Below, one piece after another: positions 49,300-61,212 of a stretch of 64,000 bases of DNA. Location: contig NC_133063.1 in assembly GCF_048771995.1 (NCBI RefSeq), forward strand, positions 64,372,014 through 64,436,013, given 5' to 3'. The position numbers were made by a program, and so were the translations under genes. Below the pieces are notes generated by a model. That model did not search any database, was not told where the DNA came from, and saw only the letters and a list, made by a program, of their open reading frames with translations. Each line of letters starts with the position of its first letter. The first letter of the stretch is position 1. Source of the stretch: Taeniopygia guttata. Taxonomy: Eukaryota; Chordata; Aves; Passeriformes; Estrildidae.

Positions 49300-49784
49300 T
49301 GTAGGGAAAGCTGGGCTCCAGGACGGCTTTGATGAATGGAAACAAGAGATCTCTGAAGGCTGCTCTTAGAATATAAGGTTTATTAGGGGTGGTGAAAGGT
49401 CTTGCCTGGAGCTGCCAGATGCAGCATGTGGCAAGGCCTGAGGGAATGGGGGATGGGAGAGACAAGGGGTAGAGAGGATGCTCTAGGAGAGGGTGGAAGT
49501 TCCAAGAGGGTGGAAGTTGCAAGAGAGCGTCTGGCCCCTCAGAGACCCCTTATCAGGGGGCTCCAAGGTGGGCTGGAACAAGACTTAGGCCAATGGGGTC
49601 ACAGACACCTGATGTTTCAGGGGAGGGTTACAGGTGTGGGATGAACCATACATTTTGGGGGTTGAGATGAAACAGTCCATTTGACTTTTGGACCCATCTG
49701 TAGGTAAGGGCATTGTCCAACCAGTAGGGGGGGATTGTTTTCATCCTGGCTGTACTATTGTGAATCTTTTGTCAGGCAATCATA
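49300..49784 (-). repeat. 3' LTR of the provirus
   Basis: This is the downstream LTR of the minus-oriented element. It begins TGTAGGGAAAGCTGG on the plus strand and ends GGCAATCATA. It matches 52853-53320 along its whole length apart from a short internal duplicated stretch. Confidence 0.92.
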
Positions 49785-50031
49785 TTTATTCATCCTTCCC
49801 AACATCTCCACCATTCTGATGAACAACTAAAGATATTAGATATTGACCTAATCACTATTTTCTGCACACTCTGAGGTATACAGGGTATTGCTACTAAAAC
49901 TACAATTACTACTAAATATAAAAACTAAAACAAAAGAAAAAAAGCAACATGCACGCATGCAAACAATGAAACTCCATTCTTTTCTCAGGCTGTTTCTGGC
50001 AGGTCATTTTCTCTTGATGACTCTGCGCAGT

Positions 50032-50544
50032 TCAGGTCTGGGTGCTTGCTTCTTGGCTTGTACTTGCTGAAGTACTGCCTGGTGCAGGCGTGGCAGCGGA
50101 TTTCAGTGTGTGGTAGGGCTTCACATTCTTTGCTGGGACCCACTTGAGTCCTTCACCTGTAGAAACACAAGCAAACCCGTTCCCCCATGTTATAAGGTTG
50201 TATGGCCCTTGTATTTGTCCTGAATCTAGGTTTTTAATCAAAACTGGTGGATGGTCTTTTATTTTTGCTCTTTTGTATTTCAGAAAATGTCTGTAAATGG
50301 GGGAGTCAGGCTCTCCTGCAGAGCTATTTAAAAAATTGTAAACATACAGAGCCTTACTCAACCTTCTTTGAGGTGCAGCCTGATCTACTCCCCCTTTCTT
50401 TTGATTTAAAATGTGTTTTAGGGTTTGGTGTGTTCTTTCTATGGTATTTTTCAACAGTTGTTTAAAATATGGAGAGGAGATACCACCATCATTTATTGCT
50501 TTTCGCAACCTGGGAAGGAATAGCTGTCCATGCTCTAGGACCAC
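50032..50544 (-). pseudogene. Integrase C-terminal remnant (class II ERV)
   Basis: A retroviral fossil segment with the C-terminal part of a class II integrase. It contains LLKNTIERTHQTLKH, LSKALYVYNFLN, then the DNA-binding domain pattern GPYNLITWGNGFACV and KWVPAKNVKPYHT. The WVP..NVKP signature is typical of betaretrovirus/ERVK integrases. It is part of a broken provirus and has no host role that can be inferred. Confidence 0.88.
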
Positions 50545-51126
50545 CGGGTTGCTGACAGAATACCATAAGCGTGGCTCAAGGATTCAGACTGTCCTCTTTG
50601 TGACTATCATGTCTGATTCCATGCTAGTCTATCTGTTGGAGACTATCAACACCTTTCTGGGATTTTTGTAAATTTGGGATAAGAGGGTTAGTATTTGCAA
50701 GGGCGAAACCGTTCTCTGTCTGTCCTTATTTGTCAAAGCAGCTGCCGCATTTCATCCTTCTCCCTCTCACTGCATGGTTCATGTGCCAAGCTGTGGTGAG
50801 GTACTGCTTGGACCAGGTGCAGGAACTGCTTCTGGCTGAGGCAGAGGAGCAGGAGGAGTGGAATCTGTCAGCAGAGGCACATGGGAAGAACCTGCACGTG
50901 CAGTAGGATATCTTGGAGCTCTGGCTGCAGCTGTAGCATGTAGATCTGGCAGAGGAAAGGACGCGGAGGGATATGCATAAAATGCTGTAGAATCATGTTG
51001 TGGTGCTGCAGGCAGACTTGTTGGAGGGTGGAGGGCGGCTGGAGGCTGCAGTCATGCAGGAACTGCTGGTGGCTGTAATGCTGGGGTTTCCAGAAGCTGC
51101 GAAGGAGGCAGCGTAGGGAGGCCTAT

Positions 51127-52260
51127 TTATGATGAGGCTGTAACAGGATCTGGCTGGGCTGGCTGCGTGGATGGATATGGTGGTAGAGTCAGCAAACACA
51201 GAAGTGCTGGCAGTGGCAGCAGCGGCTGGGGCTCCACAGCTAGGCCTGTGGGCTGTGATGCTGATGTGGGGGGGCGCGGGGACGTCGGCTGGGTGTAGAC
51301 CGCGGCATGGGGTGCGTGGGAAGCACGAGGCTGCATCAAAGGCGTGCCAGGGGTGGCAAGGGGCAGCTGGTCCGGGGATAGCATGAACTGCGCATGCGCG
51401 GGACGTGTCACGAGGTCTGCATGGCAAGGCATCATGGCGGCCGCGTCCACCGCGCGGCTGGAGGGCTCAGGCACGGGGACCGTGGCAGAAACCAGGGCCA
51501 CGGCCGCGGGAGAGAACTGCGCTAGTCCACAAGCGCAGGAGGCAGCAGGGCCGCAGCATGGAGCCCCGGCGCGTCTCCCCGCGACTGGGGGGGGCTTGGG
51601 CTGGGGCGGCGCCATGGGGCCAGGAACGGGGATTTGATTGCTCCGTTCCACCGCGCGAGTGATGCCGCGCCCCAGTCCTCAGGCATGCTGGCATGGTCTG
51701 AGACAGGCACGGGCATCTTCCATGCTGCGGCACCAGCAGGAGGCAGTGGCAGTGGGCCACTCGTGGCAGCGAGGGCTGGTTGCACTGCCTGCAGAAGCAC
51801 GGCCGCTTGGCTCTGCAAGAGGCTGGCGACGGTGGTGTCCACAACCGCGAAAGACGCCGCTGGGGGGGGGGGCGGATGCGGTTGGAGAGTGGGGGGAAAG
51901 GGGAGCTGGTACCGAGCGGCACAGGCGGGGGGAGGGGGCGAGTCCCGTTCCACACTCGCAGCAGTGTGGATGGGGTTCTCAGAAACCACACGGCCCGGAA
52001 AAGCGGCCGCCGCGGGCTTCTGTGCAGCAAACAAGTCAGCCAACGTTCTGTAAGCCGGGAGCAATTCACAAGCGTCAGGATCCCATCGTGAAACATCATT
52101 AAAAAGTCTATTTCCAATTGAGTCCCAAAAGTCTCTGGTAAAAACAGCTGAACGATCGGCATTCGGGAAATTAAGCAAAATCCATTCTAGAAGGTTTTTT
52201 AATTCTTTCTTAGACCGAGTACTGTGATAGCTACGTAAGAGATGGTTAAGTTGCTTATAG
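51127..52260 (-). pseudogene. gag-like remnant (class II ERV)
   Basis: A retroviral fossil segment just inside the primer-site leader, in the position of gag. A matrix-like start (HLLRSYHSTRSKKELKNLLE, LLNFPNADRSAVFTRDFWDS, RLFNDVSRWDPDACELLP) is followed by a Pro/Ala-rich stretch. The placement and the WDPDA-type pattern fit a class II gag. The GC-rich, Ala/Pro-coding sequence gives open frames on both strands that are not separate genes. Confidence 0.7.
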
Positions 52261-52852
52261 AAATCCCGATCGGGGCAGAGTGGGATTGTCCCATTTTACA
52301 CCAGTGTAGCTCACCTCGATGTTGCAGAAGCAGGGTCCTCTGTTGAGTTCCGACGTACACTCCAGTCAGCGCTCAGGACTTTGCGGGAGGTCCCCTCAGA
52401 GCTTCGGTTTCAGGTGTCACTCAGGAACGGCTTTTCGTGCTTGAGGCCTCAGAGCTCCAGCACAGGCAGTGCAAAGCAGTGCTCGTGTGTGCTCTCTGCA
52501 CGTGGCAGTGTGTCACAGTAAGGCTCCTCACACAGTTTCAGATCGCCGCTGCTCCGCAGTGGTCGCCTCTGCTCAAGGATCACCAGGCAAAAATCCTCCA
52601 AGAGCTCCAAAAACTCCCTACTTGGTAACGAGTCACGGCGCTCGAGGATTGCCTCAGCAATTTTAAAGAGCTCCAGCTTTGACGCTGCCTAGCAACAAAA
52701 TGCTGTGCTCACAACACTGATGAGGAGAATACAACTGGTTATTTAGTTACCATCCATGGAGAAGTCTTCCACAGGTAGAAAAGCTGGAGAGGCATCCAGA
52801 CAGGTGTGGGTGCAGGTCTGCGTGGGTTCATCTTCCTAGCTGAGCGCCAGTC

Positions 52853-53320
52853 TGTGGGGAACGCTGGGCTCCAGGACGGCTTTGATGAATGGAGACGAGA
52901 GATCTCTGAAGGCTGCTTTTAGAATATAAGGTTTATTAGGGGTGGTGAAAGGTCTTGCTTGGAGCTGCCGGACGCAGCACGTGGCAAGGCCTGAGGGAAT
53001 GGGGGAGGGGAGAGACAAGGGGTAGAGAGGATGCTCTAGGAGAGGGTGAAAGTTGCAAGAGAGCATCTGGCCCCTCAGAGACCCCTTATCAGGGGGCTCC
53101 AAGGTGGGCTGGAACAAGACTTAGGCCAATGGGGTCACAGACACCCGATGTTTCAGGGGAGGGTTACAGGTGTGGGATGAACCATACATTTTGGGGGTTG
53201 AGATGAAACAGTCCATTTGACTTTTGGACCCATCTGTAGGTAAGGGCATTGTCCAGCCAGTAGGGGGGGATTGTTTTCATCCTGGCTGTACTATTGTGAA
53301 TCTTTTGCCAGGCAATTATA
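52853..53320 (-). repeat. 5' LTR of the provirus
   Basis: This is the upstream LTR of the minus-oriented element, from TGTGGGGAACGCTGG to GGCAATTAT on the plus strand. The primer-site-like TGGCGC lies just inside it at 52849-52844. Confidence 0.92.
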
Positions 53321-53325
53321 TCTGC

Positions 53326-54563
53326 ATTTTAAAATATCTACTTTCTTCATCTGTCTGCTTTAGGCTTTCAGACAAAATTTCTAGCTAGTAAGTATTTTAA
53401 TATGTTTTAAGCCTGAGGAACACAGGCTTAAACCTGTCTGCCAATAACAGTCTGAAAAGGGTGCATGAAGTTTCTCATTTAAGTGTTGCATATGTGTTTC
53501 CTGAACTGCAGAATATAGCATGGATAGAAACAAGGAAATAAGCTTATACATAAAAAGTAGACTAACTACATCTTTCAATGCTAACTGTGAGAATGAGATT
53601 TTCATAAATGCAGTTGCCTTAATGTAGGGTGGATGAAAGTTCATTCTAAGCAGAAATTGAAGTTATGTGGTACTTCACAAAAATAAATGATGGAAATGTG
53701 TCCTTTACAATTTCTAAATATAGTGGTACCCTTCCAATGAAAACCTTATCTTGTTTGAAAACAACTCAGGGTTCAAATTCCATGGGTTTTCTTAACTTAA
53801 ATGGATTGATCTATTTCCTAACAGAGTTTTCATTTGTTAAAACTAAGATTGTAGAGTGAATCAATCAGCTAAAAAAAAAAAAGCATATTGTATTACTTTT
53901 AAAGTGAGCTTTACTTTCCAGAAATCAGCTGCATCATTTGAAAATTAGTTTTTTACTGGAGATACAATATTCTTTTTGAGGTTTTACAATTTAAGGTGTG
54001 AAGATAATACAGTACTATTTCATTATATTATTTTAAATTTATTTGACATTTCTTTAGATTGCAGAATAACTTCTTAATCCCCAGAAGAGTAAATCTTGTG
54101 TACATGGTACCTTAAATAAAAAGCTGCCTATCTGCAATTTTTCTCTTCCAAAAGCTCTCTGCATATACGAAATAATTTTCCTTAGGTTTTGATTACAATT
54201 ATAAGATATATGTTTCAGTTTACTTTTGTTCTCTTGAAACCCAGAAAGTGACCACAAATAATTGGCAGTTTATGTGTTCCTGCACTAGCTCTCATTCTTG
54301 AGGTCTGAGGAAGCTCCTCAAATCTTGAGGTTTGAGGAAGCTCCTATACTACCAAACTGAAAACAGACTTGGGAGTTGAAGTCAATTGATGCTCTATAGA
54401 TGGCTTTTTCTTTTTTCACAGGTGAGTTGAGCCAATTATTACTTTCCAGGCATTTCTGTGTCTACCCAATTAAGGGCACTCAGCTAACAGAAGCTTAATT
54501 ATTATGAAAATCCAAAATTACTTTTGACTGTGTATTCTCTAAACTATTTGTTCAGGAAAGGAT
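53326..54563. other. Spacer between provirus and BHMT 3' end
   Basis: AT-rich spacer that may include part of the BHMT 3' untranslated region. It holds a 27-bp-period tandem duplication at 54296-54345. No coding exon is seen. Confidence 0.55.
54296..54345. repeat. 27-bp-period tandem duplication
   Basis: TCTTGAGGTCTGAGGAAGCT plus CCT at 54296-54318 recurs at 54323-54345 with a single C-to-T difference. Confidence 0.85.
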
Positions 54564-54569
54564 TTTATT
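54564..54569 (-). terminator. BHMT: Candidate BHMT polyadenylation signal
   Basis: AATAAA on the minus strand, about 170 bases past the BHMT stop codon. It is the first canonical hexamer I see downstream of the stop. Mammalian BHMT has a longer 3' untranslated region, so a more distal signal may be used instead or as well. Confidence 0.35.
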
Positions 54570-54736
54570 ATCAAAGTTAGACATATTTACTATGTAATCA
54601 CATTTTTTCTGCATTTTGTCTCTTCCATTACATTTTAACTGATAAATTAACACAGTACTCATCTTCAAAGATTTTCCTCTGAAGCATGAGATGGTCTGTA
54701 GATAAATCATTGTAAGATTTATATAACTGCAGTGGA

Positions 54737-54911
54737 TTAGAACTTCTTTTTGTGGAAGAGCTCCTTCAGCTGTTGTTCAGTTGTTGCTTCTTTCTGTTGC
54801 ATCAGCTCCTTGGCTCCTTTGGTCACACCCCAGCCATCTGGCTTTGACATGCCAGGACAATATGGCCTGCCTGAAGCAGGCTTCAGATTCTCCCAGTATT
54901 CTTTTCTTGCC
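54737..54911 (-). CDS. BHMT: BHMT exon 8 (C-terminus)
   Basis: The acceptor TTTAG ends at 54912. The first base completes the AGG codon begun in exon 7, and the stop TAA is at 54739-54737. The translation starts [20 protein letters not shown], continues [20 protein letters not shown] and ends [17 protein letters not shown]. This is the conserved tail of BHMT, which contributes to the dimer/tetramer contacts in the known structures. RPYCPG replaces the human RPYNPS. Confidence 0.97.
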
Positions 54912-55394
54912 CTAAATAAAGAAAAAGAAGCTCAGGGTTTTTTTTCCCAGCACCTAATAATATTGAAGGAAACGTGATTTAAATGACAATTGCAAAGGGT
55001 CATCTAACTTGTAAAGGTGGGCATTATATTTGCATATAGAAGTAAGAATGAAAATATTCAATTAAATGCTACATGCTTTGAAAGTATCTTTCCATCTTTG
55101 AAAGGAATACTGTAAAAAGCCGCCATTAGGAGCTGATATACAATATTTTGTCAGTTTTTCCTTTTCATTGTCATGAATTACATTCGCAGAAGCTCCTCTA
55201 CTTCTCCTTCACCCCTTTCCCTGCTCTTAGGTCAGCTTTAATTCTTGGAGAGTATTAAACATAAAACATATAATTCTAAACATAAAACTTTTACAGTAAT
55301 ATTTAGATGCCCAAAGCAGCTAAACCAGTGTGCTCTGTGGAGCAATGTAAGCCTTTGCAAAAGGTGTTTTAGTTTCCAGGTCAGATATACATAC

Positions 55395-55623
55395 CTTGCT
55401 CTGACCCAGGGTTTGGTATGCATGCTCAGATTATCACCCCAGCTACCATGTTTCTCAGAAGCTTCTGGCAAAAATCCTCTTTCAGGAGCCAGCTCCTCAG
55501 CTATTGCTCGGATATGATAAGGCTCAAACCCACAGCAGCCTCCAATGAAACGAATTCCTAAGTCATAGGCCTTTCTTGCATATTTTTGAATATCCCATCT
55601 GGTGGCAATTCTTGGCTCCAAAC
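55395..55623 (-). CDS. BHMT: BHMT exon 7 (zinc ligands C299/C300)
   Basis: A 229-nt exon with acceptor GCAG at 55624 and donor AAG/GTATG at 55395/55394. It encodes [20 protein letters not shown], then [40 protein letters not shown] and [15 protein letters not shown]. The GGCCGF motif supplies two of the three zinc-binding cysteines of the Pfam S-methyl_trans fold (human C299 and C300). It is phase 2 at its 5' end and splits an arginine codon with exon 8. Confidence 0.97.
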
Positions 55624-57024
55624 CTGCAAAGACATTAATATCTTAAGTTTCCACCATGGTCCATTCAATTTTTATCCTTTTTTTTTTTCTTTTTTTTTGG
55701 TAAGAAATCACGTTGCTGAAACACTTACACTCTGTTTGCAAAAGTGGTTGTAGGTGCAGATGTATGTGTTTGAACTGTCTGACCTAGAATCAGTGATTTA
55801 AACTTTCAGAAGGCTGACTTTCAGATTCTGCAGTGCTCTGCTGACCTGTGCTTTTAAGCATTTTTGGCCTTGCAAAACAGCACACAGTATCTTCTGAGAC
55901 TGATCATGTTTCACATTCTGCAGAGTTCTTAGTTGAAGAATTGGAATAATTTCAATGTTACAGCTACATTTCCTAATAAACAATCAATACCTGGGAAAAC
56001 TGATTACCACACACTAATCTGTGAAAGGAGAAGGTATCAGCCTACTGGCACAGGAATAATCCTGCTCATTATTCCTCACAAATGCTTATTACACTTTTTT
56101 CCACAATCAGATACTGGCAGCCAGTTGGGATCTTAGCTGTTTCTTAGCCCAACCCTTAGTTATAATCCCAGTCATGAGCAGCTTACTGCCTCAAAACACC
56201 TCGTTCCTTGTGGAAAGTTCTGTATGTAGGTAAGTTAGAACGCCATCTTTATTTTGAACCTTTCTTTCTCATGCAAGTTTTGTTAAGCGTTGTGATGGAA
56301 TAACAAGAGCCAAGGGAGCAGACTTGGGGAAGGAAAGGAATAATAAGTGAAAAGAGCAAGGAAAAATGCACCTCAAGGAACTGGAGGCGCAAGAGTGGCA
56401 TAAATGGAAAGAAAAGAATGGGGACTGAAAAAGACACTTTAAGAAATAAAAATACAGAACTAAAACCCCAAAAGTTCTTCCACTTCATAGTGCATATGCA
56501 CATCTACAGGATGTGAACCAGCATGGTTATCAGTTAAGTGCAGCATCATGCCTGTGCACTGAACACTGCTGGGCAAAGAAGCTGTGGTTGAGGTAGTAAG
56601 GCTCCAGCAACACAAAGGAGAGGTAGGATTGTCCTGCCCCAAAAATGCCTAACATGCAACAAGTTGATACAAAGCAGTTATACCCCAAGTCCATTTTGTA
56701 GTTAGAGCTCAAGTTTACAAATGAAAAAGCAGAAGGAAGACAATTAAAGATTCTTATACAGAAAATTACAGCTCTCAGGGGGAAAGATGGGACAAAGGAA
56801 AAGCAGGTGGACTAATATTGCATGGAAAACTTTGATTAAGCATTTTAGAAAGCTGTTCAAATAAAAACAAGCTTTTGTACAGTGCTGAAGATATGACAGA
56901 AAGCATCATAAGCACAAATGAATTATTTCCTTTTCTTTCATATATTATTTAAAAACTAATGCAAAATTTATACAAATTATCAACAGTAAGAATGCATCAT
57001 TGTGCACTCAGTTTACACCTGTAC

Positions 57025-57575
57025 AGGCAACTAGGTGTCAGGGGAATAGTATAGGTTGTTCCCCTGTCATCTCCATCACCCCATCACAGTCCATGTGACC
57101 TGATAAGATGCATTCGTCTGATGGCAGATGAAGTGGCTAAGCTACTGTCCATCATATTTGAAAACTTGTGACAGTCCAGTGAAGTTCCTGGTGACTGGGG
57201 AAGGGGAAACATAACCCACACTTTTAAAAAGGCAAAAAATGAAAAGCCAGAGAAAGAGAGACCAGTCAGTCTTACAATGCCCAGAAAAATCTCAGATCAA
57301 ATCCCCTGGAAGCCCATGGAAAAATGAGGATGTGGTTGGTGGCAGCTTTACTTTACAATGACTTTACTGAGGGCAAACCATGCCTACAAATTTGGTGGCC
57401 TTCTGTGATGGGGTTACAGCATTGGTGGAGAAGAGAAGAATAATGAATGTCACCTTTCTGGACTTCCATGAAGCATTTGATGCTGTCCCACACAACAGCC
57501 TTGTCTTTAAAGTGGGCAGACACCTTCCCAAATCTGACTAACATTTTATTTGTTTTTTCCATGTCTGTCACTGCA
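57025..57575 (+). mobile_element. CR1 LINE coding fragment in BHMT intron 6
   Basis: The plus-strand sequence GGTGGCCTTCTGTGATGGGG...TTACAGCATTGGTGGAGAAG...CTTTCTGGACTTCCATGAAG...CATTTGATGCTGTCCCACAC matches the CR1 ORF2 reverse transcriptase region, which in the LINE encodes the FxDxxKAFDxVPH motif. Upstream, 57030-57300 resembles the preceding CR1 ORF2 sequence. It is decayed and antisense to BHMT. No 3' end is attached. Confidence 0.8.
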
Positions 57576-59259
57576 ATACTTTTCTTGGCTTTATTCAGAA
57601 TTAAATATCTATAACTTAACAGTTCTTGATGAGGAAAAACTGTAACATGCTCCTAGATTTGTCCCCTCAATATATCTACCCTTGAGATAATTTGGTATGC
57701 TTTCAGTGACCAGGTTATTTCTTTACAAAATATTGTCTTTATTTAATTGGTGACATCTCAGAGAAATAGAGAAATTGCAGTAAAACAGAAGAGAAAACAT
57801 AGAAAAATGGAAAGAGTTCTACAGAAAAAGAAATCCTTCTTGCATCTAATTGCCGGAGTTTGTAAATACAACATACCTAATGCTGCCCTAGAAACTTAGA
57901 TCTTGTTGCCCTGTAGAGAGTATATGTACTCTTCAGATATCTAAATACCTCTTTGTTATTGCCTTCATGAAAACCAGGTAATTTGGTCATCAACAATGAT
58001 TTTCTGAAAAGATTATCTGCTGTCAAGCAATCAATTGCTGCTTTTGGGTTTTGAAAACACTCACAGAGCTGGTCTTCACCAATTAATTATTCATGGAAAT
58101 TCTAAATGCTGAGATGTCATACAGATTGCTTGTAGCACACAAGCCAAGAACTATAACAAACCAGAGTGAATCCTTCCATTCACTTGATTGCTTACTGCAT
58201 CTGTTTGATTTTTTTTTCTGCTTGCAATCAGAGAAACTATATGAAGGAATGAATAGGATAAATGAGTTCCTAACACTTTTAAACATCTTAGATATTTTCA
58301 GGACTCAGACGTGTTATTACCATTTAATGAATGCCCCAGGCTCATGCTTTATTCTCTTTCCTTCATTTATGTAAAGAGAGGACTTAAAAAAAAACCAACA
58401 AGCTTCCTGAAAATCACATTTACTTCTCAGTTTTTTTGCTGCAAATTCAAATTGTGAACATTTTAGGACCATTTATTCTGATCTTGAAAAGAAGGGTGTA
58501 TGTTATCTGAAAATGAAAGAATTTTCTAATCAGCCTTAAAATGTTTAAGTTGATTTTGCCCTTACATTACATGGCAAAATACTCACATGAAAATAAGCCC
58601 TAAATACACAAGCCTTATATAAATATTAAATGGCTGGCTCTTGCAATTTTTGTAGAGTTTCTCCTGAGCATGCATGGCGACTTCTTCTCCAAACTGCTAA
58701 TTTGTTAGCAATATTAAAGTCCCCTTTCTTGTGTATCTCTATTTTCATGTATATTAGACAGTCACACTTACAAGATTTAACTATTATGAGTGCAATAATA
58801 ATGATCCTATACCTGTTGTACTGCACTATACATTAAATCCTTACACATGTAAACATAGGCCTTGTGGGAGAGATATCACAACCCAGAAAAATTAGGTTTT
58901 TTGGTACATTTGCTGCTGCTCTTTGGACTGTTTATAGCAGTCTTGAACAAGGTTCTATAGCATGAGGAAGAATATTTTTAAAATTAATTTAGATTGTGGC
59001 ATTTTAACTCTTTTTGTCACAATTACACATTGAGTTACATGCTGTGATACTACTGATGTATTCTCACTATGTGGATGATCTTTACTCCAATACTACATTT
59101 TGATCTGTCTGGAAAATGCCAGACAGGATAACTAGGGCTCATCATATTGAATAAAATTACACCTTGCAGCTTCAGCTGTACTAAAAACTGGGGGCAAAAA
59201 ATAAGCCAGGAACAACCAATAAAGCAACACCACCAACAAAATATATACCCATGTCTTAC

Positions 59260-59442
59260 CAAAGGGAAATTCCGGAAGATCAATAAATCCCTGTTTTCCA
59301 CAATCAGGTGTATGGAATGCAAGTGGCTGGCACATCAGGTGGGCCTTTAGTTTAGCAGCCTGCAAGCCCTCTTTCATCAGCCTCACAGTTTCGATAGAAG
59401 TTTCTGGATCAAAATGGCAGTTGACTCCAACTATAGAAGCAC
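59260..59442 (-). CDS. BHMT: BHMT exon 6 (zinc ligand C217)
   Basis: A 183-nt exon with acceptor CCTAG at 59443 and donor TTTG/GTAAG at 59260/59259. The translation is [40 protein letters not shown] and [20 protein letters not shown], with split glycine codons at both ends. GVNCHF carries the third zinc ligand, human C217. LMCQPLAF replaces the human LMSQPLAY, a small change next to the active-site strand. Confidence 0.97.
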
Positions 59443-60289
59443 CTAGGAGGAGGAAAGTAACTTCAAGGCACAGCTCCCCAGGAAGTGGGAGATGAAAGCT
59501 CCACAGCACTCTAGAAGGAGTGCTGTCCATCTTCGTATCAGTGTTATGAAAACAAGGCAGCTGTGCTACAGCCAGGCACAAGTCTTCTGAGGCTGATCAT
59601 GCCATTTATATCTCAGCTGCACTACTCTTTACCTTTCTAATGATGAATCACATCTTCTACCCTCCTACAGATGTCTATTTCTTTTAGTGTTTAATCAGTG
59701 AAGTCTGATTATGTAAAGGCCACATACGGAAATAGGTAGCAGGATCCTAACATAAGTTCTACATTTAGATTTCAACTATAACTTGAAAGGAAAAGAGCAG
59801 TTCAGAACAAATATGTAAACCTGTGTATCTTTGCCCATCATGCCCTTGATTAATTTCTTCTCCCCTCCACCTTGTTCTATAGAAAAGAGCCTTTCATAGG
59901 AGATACTATTAAGTTTTTCATTCTCTTAATACTCTCATACAAGAGCAAAGATTCAAAGGCAGTTTTGTGCTTACAATTCTAGGATTTGGGGATGGATCTG
60001 CAATGAAATTTGAGTAGGTTTAGGATTTTGCTTTATTCAGTGTCAGTTTTCTATGGTTATTGCTCTTACCCATTTCATACGAATAATCAAGGAGTTCATA
60101 GCTCTATTTCCATATGTTTTCACAAGACTGTTCTAGTAAAGTACACACAAAAAACTTTTCTACAGAGTCAAAATGCCTATCAGATACAACTGGGAAGCTA
60201 CCTACTTGACATACACTTTCATTTATTTCAATAATTAGGGTCTTTTCTTTGTTCCACACTTTCAAAGGGCACATAAAAGAGATTCTTAC

Positions 60290-60437
60290 CAGCCTTTACC
60301 AGCTGGACAGCACATTGTCCAGGGGACACTCCATGCATGTCTCCTTCTGGACCAATGCACATCGTGGCTGCAACTGGCTTTCCAGATTCTTTTAGAACTT
60401 CAACTGCCCAGACAGCCTCTTCAACATGTTCAAAATA
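60290..60437 (-). CDS. BHMT: BHMT exon 5
   Basis: A 148-nt exon with a strong polypyrimidine-CAG acceptor at 60438 and donor GCTG/GTAAG at 60290/60289. It encodes [40 protein letters not shown] and [10 protein letters not shown], the barrel strands between the homocysteine-binding glutamate and the first zinc cysteine. The whole exon aligns with human residues 160-209 without gaps. Confidence 0.97.
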
Positions 60438-61020
60438 CTGAAAAAAAATTAAAACTAGGCTATTTTGTTTCTCAGCAAAGAAACATAAAAATATTTAATC
60501 AGACCTCAAATTCACCATCAATACAATGATTTAATTATTTTCTGATTTATACTAACAATTGAATTTACTGGCCATACGGTTTAAAAAGGATTTTTTAAAG
60601 TCAGTAAAAATAAATTTAAAGTAGTAATACTTTTTTATTTTTCAGAAAAGGTACACGTATAGTGGGAGTTAATCAAAGATTAACCCAAGACCTACAAATC
60701 AACTAGAAAGGTCATCTTAGGTTGCTTTCCAAGTACTGGAAGAAATACAGATTAGTCAAGAGCCCATCAACATTTTTTCTTTGTATCAGTACAGAATTTT
60801 ACTTGACTTGGGTAGAAATTGAGGTTCAAAGATCCTATTCTAAAACACCTGCAGATGTTGGTGGGCATTTACAAAAATATCTGATACTACTGAGATAAAA
60901 GCACAGCAGAAAATTTTGAAGGAGGTAGCAACATGTAGTGATAGTTCCTAAAGTAGACTAGACATCTTCAAAGTTAACACTGTGCCAGTTGAAGGCACGT
61001 ACTTATTTTTACAGATTTAC

Positions 61021-61212
61021 CTCTGCAATCAGGAAGTCCACATTCTTCTTCACAAAGACTTCCAGCTGCTTTTGAAAGGCTGCTTTAACCTCTGTTTTAT
61101 CCTTGCAGCTTAAGTAAGATGGTGTTTGACTGACTCCTCCAGCCACTAAAGCATCACCTTCATTAGCCACTTCTCTTGCAATGTCACAAGCAGCTTCATT
61201 CACTTTCTGGCA
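61021..61212 (-). CDS. BHMT: BHMT exon 4
   Basis: A 192-nt exon, 64 whole codons, with acceptor CACAG at 61213 and donor GCAGAG/GTAAAT at 61021/61020. It encodes [60 protein letters not shown] and LIAE. The final glutamate corresponds to human E159, a known homocysteine-contact residue. The open frame continues upstream of the acceptor, but that extension is intronic. Confidence 0.97.

Larger units (their letters stand above)
49300..53320 (-). mobile_element. Broken class II endogenous retrovirus with two LTRs
   Basis: This is a provirus fossil in minus orientation, about 4 kb, flanked by the 6-bp target duplication ATCTGC (49294-49299 and 53320-53325, with one base of end ambiguity). The 5' LTR is at 52853-53320 and the 3' LTR at 49300-49784. 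Three bases past the 5' LTR is TGGCGC (52849-52844), the start expected of a lysine-tRNA primer site. A purine-rich tract precedes the 3' LTR. Between them are a gag-like segment and a C-terminal integrase-like segment of class II (ERVK/betaretrovirus-like) type. I recognise no envelope region and little of pol, so it is clearly broken and much shorter than a full provirus. The two LTRs differ at about 16 of 468 aligned positions by eye (around 3-4 percent), which implies insertion of the order of several million years ago at usual bird rates. Confidence 0.9.

Noticed and set aside
51405-52102. Plus-strand open frames of up to 154 codons within the provirus
   Set aside because: They are antisense shadows of the GC-rich gag-like remnant.
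59132-59581. 149-codon minus-strand frame extending beyond BHMT exon 6 on both sides
   Set aside because: Only 59260-59442 matches BHMT. The flanks are intronic and are bounded by good splice sites.
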